From: Fructobacillus cardui
GTDB lineage: Bacteria > Bacillota > Bacilli > Lactobacillales > Lactobacillaceae
Reading direction: 5' to 3' (one strand)
DNA length: 64,000 bases
Assembly (NCBI RefSeq): GCF_023218935.1
Contig: NZ_JAJIAL010000003.1
A program made the translations under genes and the position numbers. The notes under the pieces were generated by a model that was not told the DNA's origin, searched no databases, and saw only the letters and a list, made by a program, of their open reading frames with translations. Shown here one piece after another: positions 52,404 through 60,996 of this stretch (position 1 is the first letter of the stretch; the number at the start of each line of letters is the position of its first letter).

Positions 52404-53726
52404 ATGTCTGAAGAATCACAGGCGTCGCAAGGCACCGGAATCTTTTCAAAAATCGAAAGCAAGTTTCAAGTAGCGGGTATTGGCGGTGTTGCCTTTATCC
52501 TGATGGCCATTTTGTTGGTGGCTGTCTTGAGCCTACGTTTGTTGCCAAATAACATCGCTGGTGCGATGTTTGCCTTAGTTATGCTGGGTGGCGTTTTCTT
52601 CTACGTTGGAAACAACCTGCCAATCATGCGCTCATACCTTGGTGGAGGGTCAGCCTTCGCTGTTGTTGCCGGTTCGATTTTAGCCGGTACAGGAATTGTG
52701 CCTAAGGAAGCCGTAACAAGTATTCATACCTTTGTTTCTGATGTCAACTTCTTGGAGTTCTACATCGTGGCTTTGATTACCTCAGCCATTTTGAAGATGG
52801 ACCGTAAGTTATTGTTGAAATCAGCTGTGCGTTTCTTACCAGTAGCCTTTGGGGCAATGATTATTTCATTCTTTGTGGTTAGCTTTGTTGGGCAGTTGCT
52901 CGGCCTTGGCTTCAATCACACTGCATTGTACGTTGCCTTCCCAATGATGGCCGGTGGAATTGGAGCCGGTATTGTGCCATTGTCAAACATTTATGGGTCA
53001 GCCCTTCATGTTTCAGCCGGTACAATCTTGAACCAATTGTTCCCAGCTGTTGTTTTGGCAAACTTGATGGCCATTATTGGTTCATCATTGTTGGTTAAGT
53101 TTACTGCCAAGTCAAAGATGAATGGTCAAGGTCAATTGTTGAAATCAGCAGATGACATGGCCGCCGACAAGAAAGATGATGCCCCAGCCCTCAACTACTC
53201 ACAGATGTTAGTTGGAATGATGGTGGCTTTGTCATTCTACATGGTTGGTACTTTGTTGCACGCTTTGGTACCAAGTATCAACGCTTTCGCATTTTTGATC
53301 TTAGCAGTTATTGTAGCCAAGGCTTTGAATTTAGTTCCTAAGTTCTACGAAGATTCAGCCGTGATGTTTGGAAATCTGATCGTTTCTACAACAACACAAG
53401 CTTTGTTGGCTGGTATCGGATTAGCTTTGGTCGATATGAACAAGTTACTTGCCACTTTGTCATGGCAATTGGTTGTTTGTGCTTTAGTTTCAGTCGTGAC
53501 GATTGGAATTGCAGGTGGCCTTTTGGGTAAGCTCTTTGGTTTGTACCCAGTTGAATCAGCGATTTCAGCCGGTATGATTAACAACTCAATGGGTGGAACT
53601 GGAAACGTTGCTGTGTTGTCAGCTTCTGACCGGATGGGCTTGATTGCCTTTGCTCAAATGGGTAACCGAATCGGTGGTGCTATCATCTTGATCTTAGGTG
53701 GCCTCTTGATTACGGTTTTGCATTAA
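52404..53726 (+). CDS. citP: 2-hydroxycarboxylate (citrate/malate) carrier, intact copy
   Basis: The 440-residue protein is a full-length 2HCT-family carrier with about 11 membrane helices and two pore-loop signatures, AGGIGAGIVPLSNIYGSAL and NNSMGGTGNVAVL, and the conserved Arg in NRIGG. It imports citrate or malate in exchange for lactate and so supports energy generation. Codons are strongly biased, unlike the first copy, which suggests high expression. Whether it prefers citrate or malate cannot be said. ATG 52404 follows AAAGGAG. Confidence 0.93.
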   Translation: MSEESQASQGTGIFSKIESKFQVAGIGGVAFILMAILLVAVLSLRLLPNNIAGAMFALVMLGGVFFYVGNNLPIMRSYLGGGSAFAVVAGSILAGTGIVPKEAVTSIHTFVSDVNFLEFYIVALITSAILKMDRKLLLKSAVRFLPVAFGAMIISFFVVSFVGQLLGLGFNHTALYVAFPMMAGGIGAGIVPLSNIYGSALHVSAGTILNQLFPAVVLANLMAIIGSSLLVKFTAKSKMNGQGQLLKSADDMAADKKDDAPALNYSQMLVGMMVALSFYMVGTLLHALVPSINAFAFLILAVIVAKALNLVPKFYEDSAVMFGNLIVSTTTQALLAGIGLALVDMNKLLATLSWQLVVCALVSVVTIGIAGGLLGKLFGLYPVESAISAGMINNSMGGTGNVAVLSASDRMGLIAFAQMGNRIGGAIILILGGLLITVLH

Positions 53727-53745
53727 TTTGCAAAAACGCTTTGTT

Positions 53746-53779
53746 AACCGTCTTCACGTAATGTGCAGACGGTTTTTTG
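53746..53779 (+). terminator. Terminator after the carrier gene
   Basis: AACCGTCT pairs with AGACGGTT, followed by T6. It ends the citrate island. Confidence 0.85.
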
Positions 53780-53867
53780 TTGTGATCAGACTAGATTGTA
53801 TAACAAAAGGAGGGAATACTTAGCTAAGATAAATCAGTCTCGATTGCCATAAAATAGGGAAAAGGTA

Positions 53868-54532
53868 ATGAGTTCAGAAATTAGCCTGATTGAAACGACC
53901 ATATTTCTTTCTATTATGTTGTTGTTTGATCAATTTATATCGTTGAAAATGTCTTCGGGTTTAGATACTAGAGGGCTTTTTAGTAAAAATAGTTGGCGGT
54001 CGTTACTAATCGAAACGGCAGTCTTTGGCACGATAACGTTTATGGTACCAGTTATGATAGCCGACCGTGCAAGCGCTGAAGATGTTCAGCAAGGGGAAAT
54101 TACTGGATCGGTCAACCAACCGAATGCTGGGAATGCAACGTCGTTCAATAATGCATCAACAGCCACAGCGACGTCAATGACTGCAACTCAATTGGATAAT
54201 AATCAATCAAATTCTGGAACAATAATTGCGACGGTTTCGTCTGAATCAGTCACTACTGGCGCTAGCATAGCGGTTTCTGCTGTGACAACTCAAAAAAATC
54301 AGGTTAATGATTTGTCGAATGCGACCTCACAAACAGTGCAGCCAAGTCAGCAAACAAGCGCATCAACGACTACTGCGCAAATTTCGCAATCGGGCTCATC
54401 TACAACAGCAGGTCTCAGTCAGTTTTGCACGTAACCGGCAAACAGCGGACTTTCCGATTAGTTTTCTTAGATTTATTAGCCTTAATTGGTGGTGGTTTTG
54501 CAAGTATGAAAATTTTTAATCGTAAGCACTGA
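53868..54532 (+). pseudogene. Remnant of a Ser/Thr-rich wall-anchored surface protein
   Basis: The N-terminal frame has a signal-like region (SWRSLLIETAVFGTITFMVP) followed by ADRASAED and about 120 residues rich in Ser, Thr, Asn and Gln. It stops at 54434 after QFCT. Adding one T in TTTT at about 54424-54427 continues as LHVTGKQRTF, a hydrophobic helix and a basic end (NRKH, stop at 54532). This is a sorting signal with His in place of the usual Pro of LPxTG. The protein is short for such adhesins, so it looks like a collapsed gene. Confidence 0.65.
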
Positions 54533-54588
54533 TTTAATGAAGAAATTAAACGCTGAAGTGACAAAGTAAACCATGTGTCATAGATAGG

Positions 54589-54615
54589 AAGACCGGTGGC
54601 TAAACCGGTCTTTTT
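54589..54615 (+). terminator. Terminator before dnaG
   Basis: AAGACCGGT pairs with ACCGGTCTT around GGCTAA, with T5 downstream. Confidence 0.8.
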
Positions 54616-54629
54616 GTGAACAAAAAACT

Positions 54630-54658
54630 TTGACAAATACTCAAAATTTTCTTATAAT
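54630..54658 (+). promoter_or_regulatory. Consensus promoter of dnaG-rpoD
   Basis: TTGACA (54630-54635) and TATAAT (54653-54658) with a 17-base spacer match the housekeeping consensus perfectly, 63 bases before dnaG. The leader has an ACTGG/CCAGT dyad. Confidence 0.9.
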
Positions 54659-54721
54659 AGTAGACAACATTGTATTGGGTAGAAGTGCGGACTGGCGTAG
54701 TTACCAGTTTGAAGGAGGCTT

Positions 54722-56656
54722 ATGGCAGAACGGATTCCACAAAGTGTAATCGATGAAGTTCGGTCGCAAACCAACATCGTCGATGTGATTCAAAATTATA
54801 CCCAGTTAGTGAAGCGCGGTCGCGAATGGAACGGGTCTTGCCCATTTCATGAGGATCGCCGTCCTTCACTCTTTGTTGATGATAAAAAGCAGGTTTTTCA
54901 TTGTTTCTCCTGTGGGCGCTCGGGGACCGTTTTTTCGTTTTTAATGGAAAAAGAAGGTTATACCTATCCGGAAGCTGTCCTATCCCTCGCTAAGAATCTC
55001 AACTTATCTGGTTTAGATAAGTACCAGGGGCAACCTTTGGCGCGACAGGAACAATTCGCCGCGATTTTTGATTTATATCAAAACGCCGAGCGGTTGTATA
55101 CGCATATTTTGTTGAATACAACAGCGGGTGAACAAGCTTTGGCCTACCTGCATGATGACCGTAAGCTCGATGACGAGACCATCAAACGTTATGGTTTGGG
55201 TTTTGTTCCATCGAACAATGTGTTATTGGCTTATGCCAAGGAGCACAATTTGGCTGACAAGCTCCTCCTAGAAAGTCAATTATTTATTGACCAGGATGGT
55301 GAAATCAGCCGTGACCGCTTTAACAACCGAATTGTCTGGCCAATTAAAGATGTCAGGGGTCAGGTTCGGGGCTTTTCTGGTCGCTCACTTGATCCAAACA
55401 ATCCAGCTAAATATATGAACTCACCAGAGTCGCCTTTCTTTAATAAGGGAAACTTGCTGTATAACTTTGATCAGGCAAAACCGGCTATTCGGGCTGGTCA
55501 ACCGGCCATGATTTTTGAAGGTTTTATGGATGTGATTTCGGCCGCTCTAGCAGGAGCGACCGGTGCCGTTGCCACAATGGGGACGGCCTTGACTGAACAT
55601 CATGTGACTGATTTAAGTAAAATCACAGATAAAATCCTCTTGGTCTATGATGGCGATGCGGCTGGGCAAAAAGCAGCTAAGCGCTCGATACCGTTAATTC
55701 GTCAGGTTGCCCCCCAAGTTGAAATTGGGGTTGTTTCCTTACCAGATGGTCGTGATCCTGATGAAGTCCGGCGTGAACAGGGGTTAGAGGTCTTAAAGCA
55801 AGACCTTGACCACGGCGTTTTGACACCGACTGAATTTTTGATTCAAGCGGCTAAAAACGGTAAAAATCTGGAAAATCAGGCCCAGTACCTCGACTTTTTA
55901 AAGGAAGCATGGCCGATTTTGGCTGTGGCAAGTCCGGTTGAGCAGGATTATTTTTTGCGGCAGTTTAGTGAAGAATATGGGTCTGACTTTACGGCTCTCC
56001 AGCGAGAGTTTCAGGAGTTTCTTGCTCATCGACCGGCACAGGTTGTTCAAAAGGCGCCATCAAAGAAGCAGTGGCGAAAGGTCCAGACCGACCAGAATGG
56101 CTGGTCGGATGACTCATGGCAACCGGATTATTCGGATGGCTTTGAATCATTAGCTGCTCTTGGTGAACCTACTAGTCAAACGGCTTCTGCCGATGAGTTA
56201 GCCGGACATTTAAATGCCGGTTTAACACGGACTGAGCGAGCTGAGCAGGGGCTCTTAATGGCAATGATTAAGTCACCTGCAGCCATGAATATGGTTAAGG
56301 GATTGCCCGACTTTGCCTTTGTCCATCCAGAATACCAACTGTTAATGATGCTTTATGAAGCATATACCAAACAGGGACAGCAAAGTTTTGATTTAGCTGG
56401 CTTTTTGGACTTTGTTCAAAAGCCTGATTTAAACCAAAAAATGATGGCAATCGACCGAGAATTTGGTACACTAGAAGTTCAACGGGATGCGGTTAATGAC
56501 TACATTCGTGTGATTATGAAAGAGGCTCCTTATGAAAGCCAAGTTGAGGCTCTAAATAAGAAGATTGCCTTGGCTAAAAATCAGCATGATGAAATGGCCC
56601 TGATTCAACTCGGGACCGAGTTAATTAACCTAAGAAGAAAGTATTCCCAGCAATAG
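54722..56656 (+). CDS. dnaG: DNA primase
   Basis: The 644-residue primase makes RNA primers at the replication fork. The N-terminal zinc domain has Cys40, His43, Cys61 and Cys64. The Toprim core has MIFEGFMDVISAA and LLVYDGDAAGQKAAKR. The C-terminal DnaB-binding domain covers about residues 490-640. ATG 54722 follows GAAGGAGG. It is followed nine bases later by rpoD, the conserved primase-sigma order of Firmicutes. Confidence 0.97.
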   Translation: MAERIPQSVIDEVRSQTNIVDVIQNYTQLVKRGREWNGSCPFHEDRRPSLFVDDKKQVFHCFSCGRSGTVFSFLMEKEGYTYPEAVLSLAKNLNLSGLDKYQGQPLARQEQFAAIFDLYQNAERLYTHILLNTTAGEQALAYLHDDRKLDDETIKRYGLGFVPSNNVLLAYAKEHNLADKLLLESQLFIDQDGEISRDRFNNRIVWPIKDVRGQVRGFSGRSLDPNNPAKYMNSPESPFFNKGNLLYNFDQAKPAIRAGQPAMIFEGFMDVISAALAGATGAVATMGTALTEHHVTDLSKITDKILLVYDGDAAGQKAAKRSIPLIRQVAPQVEIGVVSLPDGRDPDEVRREQGLEVLKQDLDHGVLTPTEFLIQAAKNGKNLENQAQYLDFLKEAWPILAVASPVEQDYFLRQFSEEYGSDFTALQREFQEFLAHRPAQVVQKAPSKKQWRKVQTDQNGWSDDSWQPDYSDGFESLAALGEPTSQTASADELAGHLNAGLTRTERAEQGLLMAMIKSPAAMNMVKGLPDFAFVHPEYQLLMMLYEAYTKQGQQSFDLAGFLDFVQKPDLNQKMMAIDREFGTLEVQRDAVNDYIRVIMKEAPYESQVEALNKKIALAKNQHDEMALIQLGTELINLRRKYSQQ

Positions 56657-56664
56657 GAGATATA

Positions 56665-57954
56665 ATGGCAAAAATTTCAAGTTCAAGTAAAATTTCCGAA
56701 ATTAAAGCTTACCTTGATGAGCAACACATTGCTTACCACGGTCGGGCTCGTAAAGCGGAACTGTTGGCCTTAGCTGAAGGTAAGACACCCGAAGAGGCGG
56801 CTGAAATTGCCAAGCAACCTGTTAAAAAGCTGGCTAAGAAGTCTGGCCCAATCAAGTCGGCTGCCTATGATAAGGCTGTTCGTGAATTGTTGAAGGAATA
56901 CAAGCCGGCTAAGCAAATTCAATACCGTGAATTGTCTGAAAAGATTGCGGAACCTTTCCACCTGGATACTGAAAACATCGAACGTTTGATGGAAAAGGTT
57001 GAAGATGCCGGTATCGCCATTGTTGACGAAAAGGGTGAACCCGCACCAGAAGTTCTCCAGGCAAAGCAAAACAAGCCATCGAAGGATGAATTGGATAACG
57101 CTGAGGATACTTCCGGCATTAAGATTAACGACCCTGTCCGGATGTATTTGAAGGAAATCGGTCGTGTTAACCTTTTGCAGGGTGATGAAGAAATTGAATT
57201 ATCTAAGCGAATCGAAGCTGGGGATGAAGAAGCAAAGCAAGAATTAGCAGAAGCGAACTTGCGTTTGGTTGTCTCAATCGCTAAGCGTTATGTCGGTCGT
57301 GGTATGCAATTCTTGGACTTGATCCAAGAAGGTAACATGGGCTTGATGAAGGCCGTTGACAAGTTTGATTACACTAAGGGATTTAAGTTTTCAACTTATG
57401 CAACCTGGTGGATTCGTCAGGCCATTACACGTGCCATTGCCGACCAGGCCCGGACAATCCGTGTGCCTGTTCACATGGTTGAAACCATTAACAAGTTAAT
57501 TCGAATTCAACGTCAATTGCTACAAGATTTGGGTCGTGAACCGCTTCCTGAAGAAATTGGGGCCGAAATGGACTTGACTGCTGACAAGATTCGCGAAATC
57601 TTGAAGATTGCTCAAGAACCGGTTTCATTGGAAACACCAATTGGTGAAGAGGACGACTCGCACTTGGGTGACTTCATCGAAGATAACGAAGCCGTTTCAC
57701 CAGCGGATTCTGCTGCTTATGAAATGCTTCGTGATCAATTGGAGTCTGTCTTGGATACGTTAACTGACCGTGAGGAAAATGTTTTGCGTTTGCGTTTCGG
57801 TTTGGAAGACGGTCGGACACGTACTTTGGAAGAAGTTGGCCGTGTCTTCGGGGTTACCCGTGAACGGATTCGTCAAATTGAAGCTAAGGCGTTGCGTAAG
57901 TTGCGCCACCCATCACGGTCAAAGCACTTAAAGGATTTCATGGACGAAAACTAA
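56665..57954 (+). CDS. rpoD: Primary sigma factor SigA/RpoD
   Basis: The 429-residue housekeeping sigma factor has region 1.1 in the N-terminal 100 residues, region 1.2 (DPVRMYLKEIGRVNLL), region 2 (FKFSTYATWWIRQAITRAI), region 3 and region 4.2 (TLEEVGRVFGVTRERIRQIEAKALRKLR). It directs RNA polymerase to TTGACA/TATAAT promoters. It is co-transcribed with dnaG. Confidence 0.98.
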   Translation: MAKISSSSKISEIKAYLDEQHIAYHGRARKAELLALAEGKTPEEAAEIAKQPVKKLAKKSGPIKSAAYDKAVRELLKEYKPAKQIQYRELSEKIAEPFHLDTENIERLMEKVEDAGIAIVDEKGEPAPEVLQAKQNKPSKDELDNAEDTSGIKINDPVRMYLKEIGRVNLLQGDEEIELSKRIEAGDEEAKQELAEANLRLVVSIAKRYVGRGMQFLDLIQEGNMGLMKAVDKFDYTKGFKFSTYATWWIRQAITRAIADQARTIRVPVHMVETINKLIRIQRQLLQDLGREPLPEEIGAEMDLTADKIREILKIAQEPVSLETPIGEEDDSHLGDFIEDNEAVSPADSAAYEMLRDQLESVLDTLTDREENVLRLRFGLEDGRTRTLEEVGRVFGVTRERIRQIEAKALRKLRHPSRSKHLKDFMDEN

Positions 57955-57994
57955 GCTTTTAGTTACCATAAATCAGTTAGAATACTTTTTATTT

Positions 57995-58020
57995 GATTCG
58001 GTATTTTACCGAATCTTTTT
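57995..58020 (+). terminator. Terminator after rpoD
   Basis: GATTCGGTA pairs with TACCGAATC around TTTT, followed by T5. Confidence 0.88.
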
Positions 58021-58071
58021 CATGTCAAGCACCAGCTAACCGGCTGGCAAGTTGGCACTAATTAAACAATT

Positions 58072-58110
58072 AGCGGTTCATCAACCATCCCGCTTAAACA
58101 AAACTAGGAG
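58072..58110 (+). promoter_or_regulatory. preQ1-I riboswitch
   Basis: AGCGGTTCATCAACC, then ATCCCGC, then TTAAACAAAACTAGG match the preQ1 class I layout: stem GCGG/CCGC, a short loop and the A-rich 3' strand that forms a pseudoknot. The 3' strand runs straight into the AGGAG ribosome site of queT (58106-58110), so ligand binding would block translation. A separate CCAGC/GCTGG hairpin lies upstream at 58032-58047. Confidence 0.85.
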
Positions 58111-58116
58111 TACAAT

Positions 58117-58674
58117 ATGAACGATTTTAACCAAAAAACAACTTCCAAGGCGTTGGGCCTGACGTTAACAGCCGTCGTGGCTGCCCTTTATGCGGCAATT
58201 ACGATGTTAGTGGCCCCCATTGGCTTTGGTCCTGTCCAATTGCGTCTATCCGAAGGGCTGAACCATCTAGCTGCTTGGAATAAGCGCTATGTTGTCGCCC
58301 TTGGCTTAGGGGTCTTGATTGCCAATATGGTTTCACCCCTGGGCTGGATTGACTGGGTTTTTGGAACATTGGGTACAGTAATCATGACTGGTTTGACTTA
58401 CCTGCTAACTCGTAAGGTGGAAAAGCCACTAATCAAGATTATCATCTCAACGGTGGTTGTTTTGACGATTGGAATGGCGATTTTGGCAGCAGAATTTACT
58501 TTTGCCTTTGCTATTCACGCGCACGGGGCCTTTGCTCCCGACCACTCATCTTCCTCATTGCTGGCTAACTGGCTTTCTTACTATGTTTCATTAGTGCCAG
58601 GTGAGTTGGTTTCCTTGGTCGTTGGTGGAATCGTTATCTATGCCTTGTCAAAGGTCATTAATTTAAAAAAATAA
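58117..58674 (+). CDS. queT: QueT family queuosine-precursor ECF transporter S component
   Basis: This 185-residue membrane protein of about six helices has QueT family features: an N-terminal AALYAAITMLVAPIGFGPVQLRLSEGLN signature and GWIDWVFGTLGT. It binds preQ1 or a related precursor and works with the shared ECF energising module encoded elsewhere. The preQ1-I riboswitch directly upstream supports the assignment. The stop overlaps the next start (TAATG). Confidence 0.93.
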   Translation: MNDFNQKTTSKALGLTLTAVVAALYAAITMLVAPIGFGPVQLRLSEGLNHLAAWNKRYVVALGLGVLIANMVSPLGWIDWVFGTLGTVIMTGLTYLLTRKVEKPLIKIIISTVVVLTIGMAILAAEFTFAFAIHAHGAFAPDHSSSSLLANWLSYYVSLVPGELVSLVVGGIVIYALSKVINLKK

Positions 58675-59414
58675 TGATTGAACAAAACTATCACAATCAA
58701 AAAGTATTATTAACCGGTGCCGCTTCTGGCATCGGTTTTTGCCAAATGAAGACCTATTTAGCTGCTGGTGCCGAAGTTGTGGCGGTTGATGTGCAAGAAA
58801 TTGACTATGAGGACGCTCGGTTAACTAAAATTCAGGCTGATTTGGGCCGAAAAGAGGAACTTGATGCATTGGTAGAACAGTTCAGGTCAGCGACAGAAGC
58901 CTTTGATATCTTCTTGAACACTGCTGGGGTTTTGGATGGCTTCCAGCCACTACTAAATCAGGACCAAGCAAGCATTAATCGCGTCTTGTCAATCAACCTG
59001 CAACCGGCCATTGCCCTGACACAAGCCGTCTTACCAAAGATGATCCGACAAGGACATGGTACTCTGGTTTACATGGCATCCATTGCCGGTCTGCAGGCTG
59101 GTGGTGGCGGTGCGGCTTATACTATGGCTAAACATGCTCTGATTGGTCTAACGAAGCAGGTGGCCTTTGATTATGCCAAAGATGGCATCAGGGCGAACGC
59201 GATTGCCCCAGGTGCGATTAAAACGCCGATGAATGCAGCTGATTTTGCGGGTGAGGGAAAGATGGCACAAGAGGTCGCCAAACAGACGCCGGCACAACGC
59301 TGGGCCAATCCACAGGAAGTCGCTGATTTGACCTTATATTTAACTAGCCCACAAGCGAGTTACGTGAATGGAACGGTTGTGACTCTTGATGGTGGTTGGA
59401 CACTCGGCCATTAA
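58674..59414 (+). CDS. Short-chain dehydrogenase/reductase (FabG-like)
   Basis: The 246-residue SDR has the cofactor motif TGAASGIG (residues 14-21), a catalytic NTAG and SIAG with Ser, and YTMAK (Tyr/Lys). It resembles FabG-type 3-oxoacyl-ACP reductases, but the substrate is unknown. ATG 58674 overlaps the queT stop, so it should be controlled by the same riboswitch. A link to queuosine precursor metabolism is possible but not known. Confidence 0.88.
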   Translation: MIEQNYHNQKVLLTGAASGIGFCQMKTYLAAGAEVVAVDVQEIDYEDARLTKIQADLGRKEELDALVEQFRSATEAFDIFLNTAGVLDGFQPLLNQDQASINRVLSINLQPAIALTQAVLPKMIRQGHGTLVYMASIAGLQAGGGGAAYTMAKHALIGLTKQVAFDYAKDGIRANAIAPGAIKTPMNAADFAGEGKMAQEVAKQTPAQRWANPQEVADLTLYLTSPQASYVNGTVVTLDGGWTLGH

Positions 59415-59578
59415 AATAATGAACATTTTTTAATAAAAAATCTATAAATGCCTTTAAATTAGCGTTTATGATATAATTTTGTATAGCAAACTAGTGAAGA
59501 TGGTGGCTACTCTGATAAAGGGGGTGGTGCTTATGGTGGAATAACTGTAGACGCACATTCTTGGAAAGGAGTGGCCAG

Positions 59579-59686
59579 ATGACCGTTACGGACATCATCA
59601 TGATACTATTGGCCTTTGGAATGTTTATTCTAAAGTTGATTAGTATTGTGATTGAGCTAATCGAAAAAATTAGCAATAAAAAATAA
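59579..59686 (+). CDS. Type I toxin, holin-like (Hol-Tox) family
   Basis: The 35-residue peptide MTVTDIIMILLAFGMFILKL plus a charged end (IEKISNKK) has the start and single membrane helix of the putative holin-like toxin family, which is regulated by antisense RNA. GAAAGGAG lies just before ATG 59579. The TATAAT at 59472-59477 gives a leader of about 95 bases. The stop sits in the shared terminator hairpin (59681-59720), where an antisense transcript would overlap the end of the toxin mRNA. It probably depolarises the membrane if not repressed. Confidence 0.75.
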   Translation: MTVTDIIMILLAFGMFILKLISIVIELIEKISNKK

Positions 59687-59797
59687 CTGTCTTCGCTTAG
59701 GCTAGCCTGACAGTTATTTTTCAAATAATAAATTAGGTAGCTACCGTTTTACGGGTTTGCTAGGGAAGCAGTTGTTGAAGCAACTGCTTCTTCTTAT
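59681..59797 (-). ncRNA. Candidate antisense antitoxin RNA
   Basis: On the minus strand TATAAT (59804-59809) is followed by a GAAGCAGTTG/CAACTGCTTC hairpin (59765-59790), a conserved segment TAGCAAACCCGTAAAACGG and the palindrome GGTAGCTACC (59736-59745). A hairpin AAATAACTGTC/GACAGTTATTT then terminates in T-rich sequence inside the toxin 3' end. Its 5' segment resembles the toxin leader (59484-59510). This is the expected layout of a convergent type I antitoxin. Confidence 0.6.
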
Positions 59798-59847
59798 ACC
59801 TTTATTATAGCATGGGAAAATTAAAAATAAAATGAATTAAATATTGA

Positions 59848-59916
59848 TAGCGACCGGTTTACAGGCTTGCTAGGGAAGCGGTTGTTGAAGCAACTGCTTC
59901 TTTTTCATTGATTATA
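59848..59916 (-). repeat. Second copy of the antitoxin promoter and 5' segment
   Basis: This unit repeats the minus-strand elements of the antitoxin about 110 bases upstream: TATAAT (59911-59916), hairpin GAAGC[A/G]GTTG/CAACTGCTTC (59875-59900) and TAGCAAGCCTGTAAACCGG. It has no toxin or terminator of its own. It may be a second start for the antitoxin RNA or the remnant of a second locus. Confidence 0.65.
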
Positions 59917-60049
59917 ACAGCCAAACTGGGTTGAAAATATTCTATATGAGCATAATAAAGTAATGATTACTGACTTTGGTTTGAAACTGGAGGGGCTTTT
60001 GATTTACACTAGAGGTAGTCACAAAAGTAAAAAAGAGGGGATTTGTTCA

Positions 60050-60973
60050 ATGGAAAAGTCAATTTTGCAAGAAACAACGAAGCTCGCTAACGGCGTTGAA
60101 ATGCCGGTTTTCGGTCTCGGCGTTTGGAAGTCTTCCAATAAGGAGGCCGCCGATTCCGTCCAGGTAGCCATTAAAAATGGTTATCGATTGATTGATACAG
60201 CTAAGCAGTATGGTAATCAGCCCGGTGTTGGTTATGGAATTCAACAGGCCTTGAAGGATAACCGCTTGAACCGGAAGGACTTGTTTATTACGACTAAGGT
60301 TTTTAACGGTGACCAAGGTTATGAAACAACTTTGAAAGCCTTTGAGGAGCAATTGAAGCAATTGCGTTTGACTTACTTGGACTTATTGTTGATTCACTGG
60401 CCAGTTGATGGCAAGTATGTCGACACTTGGCACGCTGTTGAAAAATTGTACCGTGAAGGCAAAGTTCGTGCTATTGGAATTTCAAACTTTAACGAAGAAA
60501 AAATCCAGGAATTGCTAGAAGCTGGTACCGTGATGCCACAAGTAAACCAAATGGAATTTAATCCATTGGTTCAAGAAGAATCACTCTTCACTTATATGAA
60601 CGGGATTGGGATGGCAATGGAAGCCTGGGGACCATTGGGCGGTGGCGAAGCACTCTCAAACCTAGCCGTTGAAAAGATTGCGCAAGCCCATGATAAATCA
60701 GTTGCTCAAGTGATTTTGCGTTTTGATTACCAAATGGGGGCTATCACGATTCCAAAGTCAGCCCACGAAGAGCGCATTATTGCCAACAGTCAAATTGATG
60801 ACTTTGTTTTGTCACCCGATGAAGTGGCTGAAATTAAGGCACTTAACCAAGAAAAGCACAGTATCTGGTACCCAAGCTTTGCCTGGCACAAGGGTAGCGA
60901 GACCACTGGAGTGAAGGACGAAGTTTCTCACTGGGATGACGTCGAAGAATATATGAATAAGCCCGTTCAATAA
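60050..60973 (+). CDS. Aldo/keto reductase (AKR5-like)
   Basis: The 307-residue NADPH-dependent reductase has the classical tetrad region LIDTAKQYGNQ (Asp, Tyr), a TTKVF Lys, LLLIHWPVDG (His) and the cofactor site IPKSAHEERI. It resembles 2,5-diketo-D-gluconate or methylglyoxal reductases. I start at ATG 60050 behind GAGGGG; the 5' extension to 59963 has no ribosome site. It is followed 23 bases later by a small orphan ORF. Confidence 0.92.
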   Translation: MEKSILQETTKLANGVEMPVFGLGVWKSSNKEAADSVQVAIKNGYRLIDTAKQYGNQPGVGYGIQQALKDNRLNRKDLFITTKVFNGDQGYETTLKAFEEQLKQLRLTYLDLLLIHWPVDGKYVDTWHAVEKLYREGKVRAIGISNFNEEKIQELLEAGTVMPQVNQMEFNPLVQEESLFTYMNGIGMAMEAWGPLGGGEALSNLAVEKIAQAHDKSVAQVILRFDYQMGAITIPKSAHEERIIANSQIDDFVLSPDEVAEIKALNQEKHSIWYPSFAWHKGSETTGVKDEVSHWDDVEEYMNKPVQ

Positions 60974-60996
60974 GCAAAACGGCTGAAGGAGGTTCA

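Noticed and set aside
59736..59900. CRISPR-like repeats
   Set aside because: Only two unlike copies, containing promoters and hairpins; no spacers or cas genes.
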